Of a stretch of DNA of 64,000 nt, positions 1 to 12,637 are shown one piece after another. The translations under genes were made by a program, and so were the position numbers. The notes below the pieces were generated by a model. The model searched no databases and had not been told where the DNA came from. It saw only the letters and a program-made list of their open reading frames with translations. The stretch is taken from NCBI GenBank assembly GCA_025267735.1, contig CM046299.1, positions 24,888,468 through 24,952,467 of the forward strand, given 5' to 3'. The stretch is from Mactra quadrangularis (lineage: Eukaryota; Mollusca; Bivalvia; Venerida; Mactridae). Numbering within the stretch: the stretch's first letter is position 1; the number at the start of each line of letters is the position of its first letter.

Positions 1-563
1 ACTGATCAATACCTTACACTTATATCAAAAAGTATGTAATAAAGTTAATAATTGCATCATTATTAAGCCGCACTCATTTTTGCGAAATTTTGTTTCATTC
101 CCTACCATGGGCACCATGAACTATAATGTAACAAAATGACAAATACTAGTTTCTGTTGCTACAGACAAGACAAAATTATAACAATAATTTTCAATATGAT
201 AAAGTAAAGACAACACTGTATCAATAAATGCTAACAAACACAAATCTGACCAGGGTTCGACAGCAACCCGAGATTTCAAGGATATTAAACACTTGAGAGG
301 AATCCCAGTGATACTAGCTAAAGCTTTGGTCAAGACCTCAGTAAAATGCTTTATTCTTAATACGTGAATTTGAGTTTTTATGAATTGTTAATAACATTTT
401 GTGAATTGTTACTGAAAATCTATATCCTAATTTATTTCGTAAGAGAAATTTCTTATGTACAGAAAAAATCTGGGAATAACTAATAAGGGATTCCTACAGG
501 ATTCTAGGTAAAATCATAAAGTGTTGAACCTTGACTAGTCAAACAAATACTATGTCAACCTAC
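1..563. other. Non-coding, intron of the SLC6 gene
   Basis: This stretch follows the splice donor of the SLC6 exon on the minus strand, so it should be intron. I looked for the next SLC6 exon (the part that would continue TM1 into TM2) and did not find it, so the next exon lies beyond the left edge. Confidence 0.6.
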
Positions 564-774
564 CTGCACCATTTCTATAACAGACGTATGGAAATCTCCA
601 AACATTGCCAAGACCTACAGCATAACTAAGACAAGAGAGGACAAAGTCCATCTTTCTTGACCAGTTTCCACGTTCTTGGTTTTCATCATCTGAGGTATCA
701 GAAGATGTATCGCTCACACCATTAGACTTGAGATGATAGTCATAATCTTGTTGATTATCTGCGTATGCCGACAT
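564..774 (-). CDS. SLC6 family Na+/Cl- dependent transporter, first coding exon (partial; glycine-transporter-like)
   Basis: The exon encodes the amino terminus of a plasma-membrane neurotransmitter/amino-acid symporter of the SLC6 family. Residues 1-36 are an acidic, serine-rich cytoplasmic tail. Residues 37-71 hold the RGNW motif and TM1 with the signature [10 protein letters not shown] (54-63), the unwound segment that binds sodium, chloride and substrate in this family. The exon ends after the first base of a glycine codon (phase 1) at a clear donor (GCAG|GTAGG). A good acceptor (TTATTTCAG) lies at 789-790, leaving a 14-base 5'UTR at 775-788, so at least one non-coding exon lies upstream. 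The start is the first ATG after that acceptor. The [10 protein letters not shown] and CYRNG stretches resemble glycine transporters most, but the substrate cannot be fixed from one exon. The rest of the gene is outside the window. Confidence 0.9.
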
Positions 775-788
775 CTTGAGACTTTAAT

Positions 789-2536
789 CTGAAATAAATA
801 ACAGTTGTATTTTATTATCTATTCATAATATTACATATTAGAGCATGTCTTCACCTTAACCAACAAGCTCTAAGCTAGTGACTAGAAATCAAAGAACTGA
901 TAGCACTGCCAAGACATGGATCCAACAAGGCAAAATCTGTAGGTGTTAATTATAGGCTTACAAGATCTATTTAAAAAATGATTCAGACTAGTGTAATTTA
1001 AATCATTCATATAAGAACAGGTTAAATTATCTTTGACTTAAAACCCAATAACATAAAATTAATAAAAGTTATTTTCACAAAACAAAATCCATTTTACACC
1101 AGTTCCTGGGCTCGCAGCTATTAGATTAAGGCAAGCAAGACATGTTGATTGGCAAACTCCCCGCAGTGGTTATTTCCCTTTATTAAATCAATAATCACTG
1201 CCACCACAAGTAAATTCGTCCCACAGACAGCCGAATATTTTTTAAAATCTTTTCTGTTACATTTCAATATTTTCTACAAATTGAGTCTTCTTGTAGTGAA
1301 TTATGATGTTCAAAGTACATAAAGATAAAAAATAGTTTTAATTAATAATTTGTAAAAATAACAAAGTGTGACGTAAGCACTGTGAAGAGTTTGGGCATTC
1401 TATAAATAGATGGTATTACTAGTATCATGGGATTTACGTGTTGACAGTGGTTAAGTAGCAAAGCGTGACATAAGCACTGTCAGGAGTTTGGTTGATTGGG
1501 CAAACTTCTAACGACAGTTCCAATGAAGATCATGTTCAAGATCATGTTCAATTCAAACAGTCTTCTTTTTTGTTTCTTATACTAATGAATCCACTCCTTA
1601 CTTTCTATGTTTATAATATACTTGTATGTGGGAGAGAAGTGATAATGATGTGATAATGAAACAATGGTCACCATCAACAGTAACTTGTCAATACAGTATT
1701 ATTTGTTAACCTTGAAGCAATAATAACCAGATATAAAATTAACAGTCAGACAATAACAACATATTCATGGTAATTCTGTAATAACAATATTGGTATCTAT
1801 AGAAACTTATAAACAGCCGTGGACTGAATTTAAGATTTGTAAAGTGGATGCCTGAAACTAGAGACTGCAAGTTCAGGATTTGTAACTCATTATGTTGGTG
1901 GCAAATATAAATATTTGATTGTCTTAACTGAAAAGGGTTTGTCATCCAGCAAAACTAGCAGTCAATGTGCAACTGCACAAATGTTTATTTAAAAGCCAGT
2001 TATTTTGTAACTAAAAGCAAGTTCAAAATAAAGGTTTTGGATACATGACATTGACATTTACGCATTATATAATGCAATATATACTCCAAAATCAGTGTAT
2101 AATCTTTATTTAGGTCATCATGAAAATATCATGCAATGCATGCATTGTGAAAAGGTCACAAACAATGTAAGTTTAAATATGCATCATACATAACTTAAAA
2201 CATCAAAAACTCAAATCGCCTTTCTACACCAACAATTCAAATCATCTATCTCCTTTATATGTTTCAAGTTGTAAGCCATTTCATGTTGCAAGTAATTAAG
2301 ACAATTAAATTTACAACATTGTAAAATGTTTATTCATCATATTTTAATTACAAAAATTAAGTGCTGTTCTTGCATGCTTCAGCTGGAAATTTCTGGAAAT
2401 TTGACTGCATGATGTTTACAAGCTGTGAAGACAAGTAAACTTCTTTATGTCAGACAGAACAAAATCGTAGCAGTAGGAACATTGTGTTAAGTAATTTTGA
2501 ACATTCGGTAAATCAAGTAATTATGGAATTATTTTT
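789..2536. other. Non-coding, 5' intron of the SLC6 gene
   Basis: AT-rich sequence upstream of the acceptor of the SLC6 coding exon; at least its left part is intron. No exon, RNA gene or complete transposon was recognised. A short piece near 1152-1198 (centre CTCCCCGCAGTGGTTAT) recurs at 7330-7375, so part of it is an interspersed repeat. Confidence 0.5.
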
Positions 2537-2817
2537 TTTACTGGGTTTAACCCCGTGTCAACACAATTTTGGTCATTTTACAGCTTCCAGCCCACCTAAC
2601 CTAGCTTTCCTGGACCCTTATCTATAACCAGTACTCACTCACCTACCCTTCAACAAGGTGGGAAACTTCTCCATATATCTTATTAATAGAGGAAAATTGA
2701 CAATACAGTCATTTTCATGGAAGGGTATAACCTCCCCAGGTGGGATTCGAACCAGAATCCTCTTTGGGACACGAGATTCCAAATCCCAGTGCGCTACCAA
2801 CTGTGCCACCGACCCGG
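2537..2817 (-). repeat. tRNA-derived SINE, family S2
   Basis: Read on the minus strand, it starts with a tRNA-like head: an A-box-like GCACAGTTGGTAGC and a B box GGTTCGAATCC. A body and a 3' end with GTTAACnCC-type sequence follow. The same order of segments is found at 52836-53122 (plus) and 55807-56097 (minus). RNA polymerase III boxes in such heads drive SINE transcription; it is not a functional tRNA gene. Confidence 0.8.
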
Positions 2818-2960
2818 TTTTGGTAATTATTGAAGTATGAATATAATTATCAATGTTAAACATGAATCTTGCTTTGCAATAACAAACGTTATTCACTACC
2901 TGATAGCCATAACAATACATGCAGAAAAAGTTACATCACAATAATGAATTTTATGTTACT

Positions 2961-3133
2961 CATTTCATTTATTCATTTATTGGAGTTAACGCCGTGTCAA
3001 CACAATTTTAGGTCATTTAACGGCGTCCAGCGCACCTAACCTAGCTTTCTTGGACCATTGTCTATAAGCAGTACTCACCTACCCTTCCACAAGGCCGGAA
3101 ACTTCTCCATATTATCTAATCAATGGAGGAAAA
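2961..3133 (-). repeat. 5'-truncated SINE, family S2
   Basis: Matches the body and 3' tail of the S2 SINE just to its left (the GTGTCAACACAATTTT, CCTAACCTAGCTTT and AAACTTCTCCATAT blocks) but lacks the tRNA-like head. Truncation at the 5' end is typical of incomplete reverse transcription. Confidence 0.7.
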
Positions 3134-3150
3134 TCTTTATGTTTTACATC

Positions 3151-3472
3151 CTTTGTTTGTTTGGTTGAGTTTAACGCCATAGCAACACATCAATTGTATA
3201 GGTCATATAACGGTGGTCGACAAGTCAACCTACTCACTGCTCCTGGAAAGGCTATAACACTGGATTTAGCTGTTAACCAACTACTTAGCACATTCTTTCA
3301 TCAGTGACTGACAACTGCCCTACATGATTAAGAATCATTGCTATGATGGAGAATGGCCATAGAAATAATTTCATGACCAATCTCTAAGAAAGTATGCCCT
3401 GCCTGGGAATCAAACCCACTAGCCCCTCGATCAGTAGACTTGGGAGCTACCAACTGAGCTAGCAGTGTGGCC
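3151..3472 (-). repeat. tRNA-derived SINE, family S1
   Basis: The minus-strand head contains TAGCTCAGTTGGTAGC (A box) and GGGTTTGATTCCC (B box), followed by the same body as the copies at 12638-12953 and 34738-35060. TACATC-like sequence on both sides suggests a degraded target-site duplication. Confidence 0.8.
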
Positions 3473-4270
3473 TCTACATCTTTAAACTTACAGACTGATA
3501 AACAGATTTTATTCGTCAATATGAAAGACAACTGAAAAACTTAGAGACTTAATTAGATCTACATGAAGTACATACCATATCATCAACCTTGGTTAAGAAG
3601 AGTTATAAATAACATTTAAGGAATGTCTACAATTGACTCACTCTGTTAGTGGGGCAATAAAAACTCATTTGAAATCACAATAAAAAAGTTAAGGTTCAGT
3701 AAGCAACAAAAGACTTTGTGCACAATATATGTTATCTAAATTTGAGGTTAATTATAATTCAGTACACAAGTCATGTGGTTTAGTTGTATTTCATGCATGT
3801 TAGCAATGAATGCTATTGCATCAGCTAACAAAATGTGACTGACATGTTCCAGTTAAAGTGTATATTTGATGTTTTCGTTCATCTATTGTCTGGCTGATCA
3901 ATCTTTGTTGACATGGTAGAGAATATATGAAGGAAGAACAGGGCAAATAAAGAGATGATGAATAACTTGGTGAACAAACATTCTGATATATCACTCAAAT
4001 AACTTGCTTCAATTATTGTCAATTGTTAGCCTGAATAATTATTATCTAAACAATAAGTTTATGTGTCATGTGTTGTATCACATCTATATAGACCAATAAA
4101 AATAATAATAACAATGATATTTATAATAAATATAAAAAATAATAACAAAAAAGAGGCTATTTATAAATATCATTCAAGAGTCATAAGTGCATACATTAAT
4201 CCTGCTTTTTTAAATATTCATCACAGTATTTCTATTCTTTATCATACTCTAAATCAGAGGTAGTAATGCA
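3473..4270. other. No gene recognised
   Basis: AT-rich non-coding sequence with simple A/T runs near 4100-4160. I see no splice-bounded exon or named element here. Confidence 0.5.
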
Positions 4271-4388
4271 TGTGACCCCCCATTAACCCGAATGAGTTTT
4301 CTGGTCTTCCGGCTAGATTCCTTCGCAAACTTGTAGCATCGATGCGTAAAAGGAGCACCAAACTCATTCGGGTTAATGGGGGTCACAC
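4271..4388. mobile_element. Short inverted-repeat MITE
   Basis: The ends are a near-perfect inverted repeat of about 28 bp (TGTGACCCCC, ATTAACCCGAATGAGTTT and their complement) with about 60 bp between. This is the build of a small non-autonomous DNA transposon or foldback element. No coding content; the superfamily cannot be told. Confidence 0.75.
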
Positions 4389-5392
4389 ACACTATTGAAA
4401 AAAAAATGTTTCATTTAAAACAGACTCAACGCAATCATTTGTAACTTGCAAAAACTTAATGTCAATTTCAACTCATTACTGTACCGACAGAACTGGCTCA
4501 AATTTCACAATTCTTTTTTAATTCAATGCATAATAACATTCTCTTTCTAACGATACCAAATGTATGAGTGTGCAATAACAAACAAAAAAGATATTATGTT
4601 TTTTGTAGACCTGACAAGACTTTTGTCCATTAGTATTATGTGTCACTGACAATTGAATTTTTGGTTTACAATTAGATATATCCAATCTTCCATGTGGCAT
4701 TATAAGTATTTACGTTATCTCCCTTACTGAATACTACCATTACCAAAATGATTCTTTAACATTATTAAATGGTGTCAACTTGTCTTCATAGACAATGATG
4801 GTTTATTTGAAAAAATTATTTAATTTCAATAGCCAATGAGTATGATCAGTTAAAAGATGTAAGTTAACAAATGATTCAATTATCTTTAAACTTTAAAAGT
4901 TCAAAGAGTTGTAGAACTTGAATTATTTGTATCACAATTAAACTTAAATAAGTCTGTACAGTATAGAAGCTGACATTTTACACTCACATGATCCCTTCCA
5001 GCCACCTGACCACCCATTTACTAATGAAACTCACAGAATTTGACCAGTTCTCAAAACAAGTAAATAAAAATGGAAGTTAATTCATTGAATAATATTATAA
5101 TCATTGTATTTTAGTTGAGAATTTCTGACAAAGGCAAGTCTTTAAAATCTTATCTTGTTCGTTTAAAACAGACACAACTCCACCATAATCAAATAAATCA
5201 ACTGATTAATTCAATCTGAGAAATACAAGCTGGCTACTATGGCAACTGGGATATTAGAGAGTTTTTATAAACATGTTCTAGCAGTTTTAAGACAGATTAA
5301 CAACATCATACAAACACAGTCTGTAGTGACTTTGAACATTTTGTGGGTTTAGTGCTAAAGGTCATATCTCAATATATGAAAATAGTGAGTTA
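4389..5392. other. No gene recognised
   Basis: AT-rich non-coding sequence. Nothing with coding or RNA structure was seen. Confidence 0.5.
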
Positions 5393-6296
5393 CAGTGTAA
5401 CCTCTGCAGAGCGACTTTCGGCGGAGTTTGAAAAAACTGCCGCTCTGCAGAGGTGTCGCTCTGCAGAGGTAGACTTTTTTTACCGATCACGAAAACAGGC
5501 GTTTTCGGTCCGGAAAACTGGCCTTTATCCGTTCCGAAATGTAAATACAGCGCTTATCGACAAAAGTAAAAGAAGTTTTAATAAGATTACAAAGTTTTTT
5601 AAATAAATAATTACAACGGTTGACAATTCCTAGCATGAAGGTTAGTTTTATGATAAAGAAAGCAATACACTAGAGAAATCGATTCTGTTACTGTCAAATG
5701 TTTTTATACTTGTCTTATGGCGAATACTATTTAGCATGAATTATCGTCGTCTTTTCGGGAGTAAATATCTGATATTGTCTTATACATCAAAAAATCTTAA
5801 AACAGAATTCATTTCATCGAAGCTTTTAATAAAAAGAACAATAACAAATCAGTTACATTTATTATCGTCAACTAGCTAGACGTATGTGCATCTGATACTT
5901 GATGACGTCAGCCTACCAAACAAAGCGCTCCTCATCTAAGGTCCGTTCGTTGGTGTCATGGAAACCATATGTCACTTGTTTATTAACCCCTGTTAGTCAA
6001 ATGATTTAGCAACATGACACTTGAGGGTAGTGTTAAACGATTAGGGGTTTCGCTTATTGTTTAAATCATCCGGTTATAGATAATTATCGATTTTTGATGT
6101 AAACCTTGCTAGACTTAGTGTCGCTGTATAGAGGTAAAGATTAACTTTGGGAATTTGTTTGAACGGCCGTTTACCGCTCTGCAGAGGTGTCGTTCATTAG
6201 AGGTAAATTATAGAGTAAAATCGACGGGGGGAATTCTAATTACCGCTCGTCGGAGGTTGCCGCTCGTCGGAGGTGCCGTTAGCAGAGGTTATACTG
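5393..6296. mobile_element. Non-autonomous pogo/Tigger-like DNA transposon
   Basis: The ends are inverted repeats that start CAGTRTAACCTCTGC, flanked on both sides by TA. CAGT ends with TA target duplication are typical of the pogo branch of Tc1/mariner elements. Near both ends the motif GCAGAGGT recurs as short direct repeats (around 5402-5470 and 6178-6290), probably transposase-binding sites. No transposase ORF is present in the 904 bp. Confidence 0.75.
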
Positions 6297-7375
6297 TACC
6301 ACTGTTTTGCGCTAAAGCAACTGATTTTCATGGTACATAAAGAACCCAAGATAGCTATGCAGATTAACCTTGTGCAAGAATCAATGAATCATTTTATGGT
6401 AGAAGGCAGCCAGAGGAAAGTTATTAACATTTTGAATAAAATGAACCTTATACACATAGTTTATCGTATTTTACCTACTACTCAAAACAAGATCTGAATT
6501 ATAATATTCTTTCCTAAATTTATTCATTAAAATTTCACCAATGACTAAGAACATGCTATTTTTATCATATATATCTAAGACAATCAAGTTTAACCTGCTC
6601 TCACAACCACTTAACAACATCTTACTGTAGTGTTTCTTTTTTCGGCGTAGCTGTCTAAGCTGGATTTTGACCTACATTTCTGTATAATGACGTCTGTCCG
6701 GGGATTTCGGAAATCCGCCGTTCTATTGGATGATTTTATAAGCACTGAAAATGACGTACAGGGGAAACAGAGAAAATCCCCTCTTCGATTGGATGGCCCT
6801 GACACGCGCGAAAGAATAAAGGCCACACTATTGTAATGCAGTGTTTTACGAAATTTTGCTTCGTTCGTAGATTATTTTTTTTGGGTAGACTTCTATTGCT
6901 TTCCAAAGTGTTTTTTATATTGTAACAATAAAAAGTTACGTGTCAAACACAATATTTTATGGGTAAAATGAATTACGTCTCCAGATGTGAACCGGTTTCT
7001 AGTAAAAAGTCTGACATATTACCCAATAATTATTAAGTAAGCCTCACTACGTCCAGTTTCCGGGGTTTACACTTTGAGAGATACAGCTCCACATCTATAC
7101 TATTAAATTTGTGAGTTTCCTGTTTTGTGGAAGAAACTGCGCAGCTTTAAATAAATCTTTTGTTTGTCGCTGGAGCACACATATACCGGCATATCAAGTT
7201 GACAATTCTTTTTTGACAAAGCCTCTTGATATTTGCAAAAACTGGCAAAAATCAACAAAAAAATGGGAGGGGGGGGGGGGGGGGTTGTGTCTAAAAATAG
7301 ATAAAACTAAAAATAGACATGTCAAACCAAACTCCCCGCAGCGGTTATCTCCCTTTATCAAATCAATAATTAAGT
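6297..7375. other. No gene recognised; poly-G tract
   Basis: Non-coding. Contains a G-rich run at about 7265-7284 and, at 7330-7375, a block that also occurs near 1152-1198. This block sits where the truncated TTAA element to the right begins. Confidence 0.5.
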
Positions 7376-8781
7376 AGGTTTTTTCCCAAATACCTATCTT
7401 CGTCAAGTTTCGTAATTGCTATTTTTAGAAATTTTCACCACGTGACGTGGGATTTTCCAGAAGTCATAGGGTAACGCATTTTCCGAAAATGGCGAAACCA
7501 GACGCTCTACAGCGTGATCGTAGTTAGTTATCGTAAAAATAATGGTTTATCGACATAAAAACAATGAAAAGCCGTAGTGGATCATTCTGCGTCGATTCTG
7601 TTTGTACAGGTGTAAAATACATTTTTTTCATCTTTTTTTGCGATGTAAATTGGGTATGACTGAAACACGAAATGGAGATTTTGAGGCGAAATGGACGAAA
7701 TGGAGAATTTGGGGCAAAATGGGGTTTTGATTGTTTAATCTATTTTGTGTACTGAAAATGAACAAAGGTAAAATAAACTACACAAATATCGATAAACTGG
7801 AAAGAATGTTTAACTTATATTGATTTATTGCCGAATTCCCACAAATAATCGCACCAAAGTCAGCATATAAAGACAAAATCGTTACACATTTTCTGTTTTT
7901 AATATCATCATATTCTAATTATAAAAAAAACAATACAATCAACAGCATAATTTGAAAGCTAAGGCACATAATATGCCAACATTACTAACTCTAGTGTCCA
8001 ACTGTTAGTGCAAAAAACGACAACAGCAGAAAACATAGCTGGTACAAGTTTAATCCCCAAATAGTCTCCTCAAGCTTGCCAAAAAGCAATGGAGAGAAGG
8101 TTTTTATATGATAATGCAGAGTTTAACATACATTTTCCATCTCAAATACCAATTTTAGATGATATATTTGTATAAAGTAGTATTATTTGTAATTGACCAT
8201 TTTGACGTTATTTTTCTCTATAAAATCTCTTGCAGTTTCAGTACAGTAATCTAATACAAATTCTTATAAAAAATTTTAGAAACGGTAAAACTTCTTAAAT
8301 TTTTCATTATATGGGCAGTTAATACTGCAGAAAATTTTAAAACTAGTTGCATGTGTCTAACTAACTTCTAACTTGAGATATTTGCTTTTAAAGATAGGGT
8401 AAATTTTTTAACATTCTCAAAAACTCGGATTTTTGCTTGGGGTTACATGTATGCAAATCTCTGTATTTTTATATGTATTTGTCCAAAGTGTAACCTGGTT
8501 GCTCTGATTTGTCATTACATGACTGTATAACAAGAAAATGGATTAAAACTTGGAAATAAAACAGCAGAATTTGAAAAAAAAGTTCTTTCACTTTTTGTCT
8601 CAGCACAATTTACGGTCTTTCTAAAAATGAAGGGTCACGTTATAAAAATGCACATAACTTAAGTTACAGACGGTAAATTTCTTTAAAATTTCAGCATTCA
8701 ATGTCTTTAATAGTACAGATTCAAGAAACATTATCAGTATAAGAATTGTGGAAGGTCACCATTACAGTTCCAGAACCTTAA
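7376..8781 (-). mobile_element. TTAA-type transposon copy 1, one end missing
   Basis: This segment matches the reverse complement of 53274-55292 along its length, including blocks around 7400-7560 (matching 55090-55250) and 8620-8781 (matching 53274-53440). Its right end keeps the terminal repeat (ACAGTTCCAGAACCTTAA). The left terminal repeat and about 55 bp next to it are missing. It carries no transposase ORF and lacks the hAT-like insertion present in copy 2. Confidence 0.75.
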
Positions 8782-8854
8782 GAATAAATTCATAATTTTT
8801 GTTTTGTAGCATTAATGAATAGGTTTTCACAATGCAATTCTCAAAAATCTTCTT

Positions 8855-9215
8855 GTCTGAAACTACAAGGCCTAGAGCTTTCATATTTGGTATATAACAT
8901 CATCTAGAGGTCCTCCATCACAGTTGTTCAAATTATGCCCCTGGGTCAAAATTGACCCCACCCCATGAATCACAATATTACATTGAATTATATAAGGAAA
9001 AGTTCAAACAACATCTTCTCTTAAACCGCTTATGATAATTTGCCCAAACTCAACAGGAATGGTCCGTGGGTGGTTCCCTACCAAAATTGTTCAAATAGGT
9101 CTGATTGGTTGGATAAGTAGGTCACTGGGTCAAAAAATAGGTTTTAACATTAGTGGTCCTCTGTAAATGGCTCTTCTGTGACCTTTGACCTTTTCCTCAG
9201 GTGAGCACACTTGTT
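8855..9215 (+). repeat. Interspersed repeat (TTTCATATTTGGTAT type)
   Basis: The text (CATATTTGGTATATAACATC, ATCTAGAGGTCCTC, CTGGGTCAAAATTGACC, GTGACCTTTGACCTTTTCC) is of a kind I associate with repeats scattered through bivalve genomes. No second copy is in the window, so the call rests on recognition and not on internal comparison. Confidence 0.45.
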
Positions 9216-10087
9216 TTTAAATCGACGCCGTTTGTCTTTTTTAAAGACATTTCTTGTTTACTTTGTTTTTCTTCATTTCCTACTTTTCACTATCAAATTG
9301 CTTCAGTATTACAAAAAATATTGATCACAGACATTTTTTTCCTTATATAATTAACAGGGGCCTTTTACAGGCGCCTTTCCCTTCTGAAATTTCTTTAAAA
9401 TCATGCAGTTTTTCCCAAAATTTGGAGTTTACTTTGGATTGTTTGTTCCCCTATCCATGAAATTGCAATAAAATGTTCCCCAAATGTTCTACATAAAGAA
9501 AGGCCCCTTCCCCAAATACTGAAAAAAGCCCTGGATCATACTGTAGAGTGTAAGTATTGTAATGAAAGTTACTTTATCAGGTTACATTTGACAAGAGTAA
9601 AACAAGTAAATGACTTTACACTTTGTGTTACCTTAATGACAATTTAGTCTCTATGATAAATGATCTAAAATTATGTTTAACTAGTTAAGTTTGGTTAGAT
9701 TAAGACAATCTATCAAATAAAACAATAAATTTTATAAAATGTAATACATTCTTGATGAAATGAACTGATAGGAGCAGGATAAAAGAAAAATAGCTACAAA
9801 AATAATCAATACATAACGGTTGTATGCAAATGAGTCAAAATGACATTTAAACCATCAAAATGTTTATTTTTACAGGTAAATCAACATAAATTTACATTTT
9901 TATTGCTAGCTACAAAATGATCAAAAATGAACTAGCTAACTAAAAAATGAGCAAAAATGTACAAATATTGGGGGTTTTTGGAGAACAAAAGAATTAAATC
10001 ATCAAGAATATATAAAAACAAACTATATAATGTAACTCATAAACTAGATTATAACAAGTAAATCTGTGAGCTAATGCTCACTAGTGA
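9216..10087. other. No gene recognised
   Basis: AT-rich non-coding sequence. Nothing supported beyond short homopolymers. Confidence 0.5.
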
Positions 10088-10334
10088 TACCCCCGCCAAA
10101 ATCTAAAATACACGACAAACAGGAAGTAGATGAGTAAGGAGCATGAAATCGCTTTACACCACATGGGACTATAGGATGAAGCAATATGCAAAGTTTCAGG
10201 CTGCTGCATGGTATAGTTGCTGAGAAAACTGTGACGGAAATTTTGTAACGAACGGACGGACGGACGGACGGACGGACGCACGCACGGACAAGGGTAAAAC
10301 AGTATACCCCCCTCTTCTTCGAAGCGGGGGTATA
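10088..10334 (-). mobile_element. MITE-like repeat with (GGAC)n tract
   Basis: Inverted ends TATACCCCCGC / GCGGGGGTATA enclose about 250 bp. Near the right end a perfect tetranucleotide run (CGGA, about 10255-10287) sits next to a repeated segment. The ORFs over this stretch come from the tetranucleotide and are not genes. Confidence 0.6.
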
Positions 10335-11450
10335 ATAAAATGATAAACATAAAAACATAATTAAGTTAAACATAGAATGACAGAATGCAAAAAGCCATCT
10401 ATCTCTTTAATGAAATGGTTGTGACTGATATCATATTTTCATATGATGATTACTACTTAAAAATAGAATGAACTTACAAAATTTAGAAAATTAATGTTGT
10501 TCACATTCACTTAATTAAATCAAGTCAAGTAAATCAATATCTACCTCAGTTTTAATTCAACACAAAAAATTAAAGATCAAAATGTTAAAACTATATATAT
10601 TTAAAAAAATGTGATGAATCAAACTAAAACTTCAAGTTGAAACTACATGCATTGGTGATAAAAATTACTAATATAAAATGAATTTATCATTAAAGCAGAC
10701 TAAGATCATTTTAAACAACTCACCAAGTTAATAAATCTAGTATCATAGAATGTAACAAGAAATAAAGTAAAATTATTCTATATCCAAGAATATATAGTTC
10801 TTTTTCATAAAGTACAGCACAGAACAGAAGCTACTGTGAATCTGATACAATATAAAACTCTACAGATATATTTAACAAGCAAGGGAGATAATCAATACAG
10901 TATTGTAACTTTATGAAGTAGCTAGTCTCCACTAGATAATAATAAAGGTAAGTAGTCAATTACTCAGATACAAAGGTAAGTTAAGATATTCAAGTACTTG
11001 AATGTCAAGGCAAGCATACACCATCTAAGCTTGATTGCATCATCAATTCACTAAAGTCTTGTTGTTTGAAATAAGTTTACATCTACTGTAACAGAGATGT
11101 TGCAGTATAGGTACTAACCTTGCAGGAGGCACTTAAAAGCTAGAATTCACTGTTGTTACTTTATAATATTTCTATACAATATAATGCCATATGGGCCATA
11201 CAATTATTCTTCCTTAATCATTTCAGAGAAACTAATACAAATGTAATAAATCCAACAACAGTCAAGGCATGGGATGATAGGATGTATGAAACATTGAATT
11301 CTGATATTATCTTGAAAACAGTCAGGACTATCGAAAAATTAATATTTAATTTTTTGGACTATCAAAAATTGAATTTTAACTCTTATTCATTTTCTTTATT
11401 TCAGGCATTACCATTCATAATATTAGTATTACAATCAATATAATTATGAT
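10335..11450. other. No gene recognised
   Basis: Very AT-rich non-coding sequence. One short open frame at 11153-11443 lacks good splice sites and a recognisable product. Confidence 0.5.
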
Positions 11451-12438
11451 ATATAGCTCGTTTAGGATAACTTGAGACAAACGACTCAGTCAGTTCACAT
11501 ATTTGGGACTTAGGTATTACATAAAACAGGGAGGTCAGCTGATTTTGTGTAATGAAAGTATTAAACATGTCTTAATGCGTGGAACGTGTGTTCTCGTACT
11601 AAATTTAATACATCAAAAACACACTGATATTGTACGATTATATTGAACTGTCCGATTGCATAAATTAAAACGTCACATTACACGGTATATTTAATACTCG
11701 GTTAATTTCGGTAGTTCACGTAGAGCGTATTGTCAGCACATAGCACTTATGTATTATATTTTATTTGCAATACGTATCGTAGTTTGTGTGGCCGAGTGGG
11801 GAGACGGTCAGACTACAAATCTTTTTATCGTGGGTTCGAATCCCGATAGAAACTTATTTTCATCTCTTTTTTTCTCATTTAAATCATGGGCTGATTGCGT
11901 AAAACACCTTGCCCCCCGTGCATCATGAAATTTGTAGAAGCCTTTGTTTTTGTAGTGGCATCTCTTTAAGTGATGATGACAGTAGCACAACCGACACAGT
12001 CAGTATAATTGAGTGATTTTTACATTGTTTGTTTTAAAGAGTTTTATTTCTATGTCCAAAATTACTGAATAAAATAGAAGTAAAAAAAAAACAAAAAACG
12101 AAGAACAGGAAAAAAAAAATGACATATTTAGCTTCAGACTCGCACTTCTTTCAAGAATAGATGTTTAGTAGCATGGCACTTTAACCTCTAGACCATTCAG
12201 CCAGATGAGATATCGACACTAAATTAACTTACACATTGTATTTTTTACTGCAAATTTCTATATATAGAACGCGGGAATTAATATATACAGTGTGCGATAA
12301 CCGTGTAATTATGCAATCGGACAGTTCAATATAATCGTACAATAATAGTCAATAATTACGTGTACTAAACTTAAATCCACCTGTGTATAAAAATGGCATC
12401 GTTGTATTTTGTCTCAAGTTATCCTAAACGAGCTATAT
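11451..12438. mobile_element. Foldback element with nested inverted repeats and an internal tRNA-like sequence
   Basis: The outer inverted repeat is 31 bp and perfect (starting ATATAGCTCGTTTAGG at 11451, ending in its complement at 12438). A second perfect inverted repeat of 33 bp lies inside (11628-11660 and 12312-12344). The flanks are AT-rich, consistent with a TA target duplication. Between the inner repeats lies a tRNA-like sequence with intact A and B boxes. No transposase is present. Confidence 0.8.
11782..11854 (+). other. tRNA-like sequence (Leu/Ser-type boxes), probably not a functional tRNA
   Basis: The A box TGGCCGAGTGG fits the class II (Leu/Ser) consensus and the B box GGTTCGAATCC is perfect. 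Only four acceptor-stem pairs (GTTT with AAAC) form and the anticodon arm is short, so a functional tRNA is unlikely. It most likely serves, or served, as an RNA polymerase III promoter inside the foldback element. Confidence 0.5.
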
Positions 12439-12637
12439 TAGAATTAATCAACAAAAACACAAATACAATTGAACTTTAATTCAAATGTTTTGGCATTAGG
12501 CCTTTTTCAAGGAATATAAATAATAATCAATTTAGGCAATCTATGAGTATCTGGTGACATCAATTAGTTAATTATACAAGTATTATAATATATATTATGA
12601 CAATTGTGACCTTCAATAATTTAATGTACAACTTAAA

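Noticed and set aside
3328..3531. Open frame on the minus strand with some protein-like look
   Set aside because: It lies within a SINE of family S1.
10071..10373. 100-codon frame with RPSVRPSV repeats
   Set aside because: It is produced by the CGGA tetranucleotide inside a MITE-like repeat.
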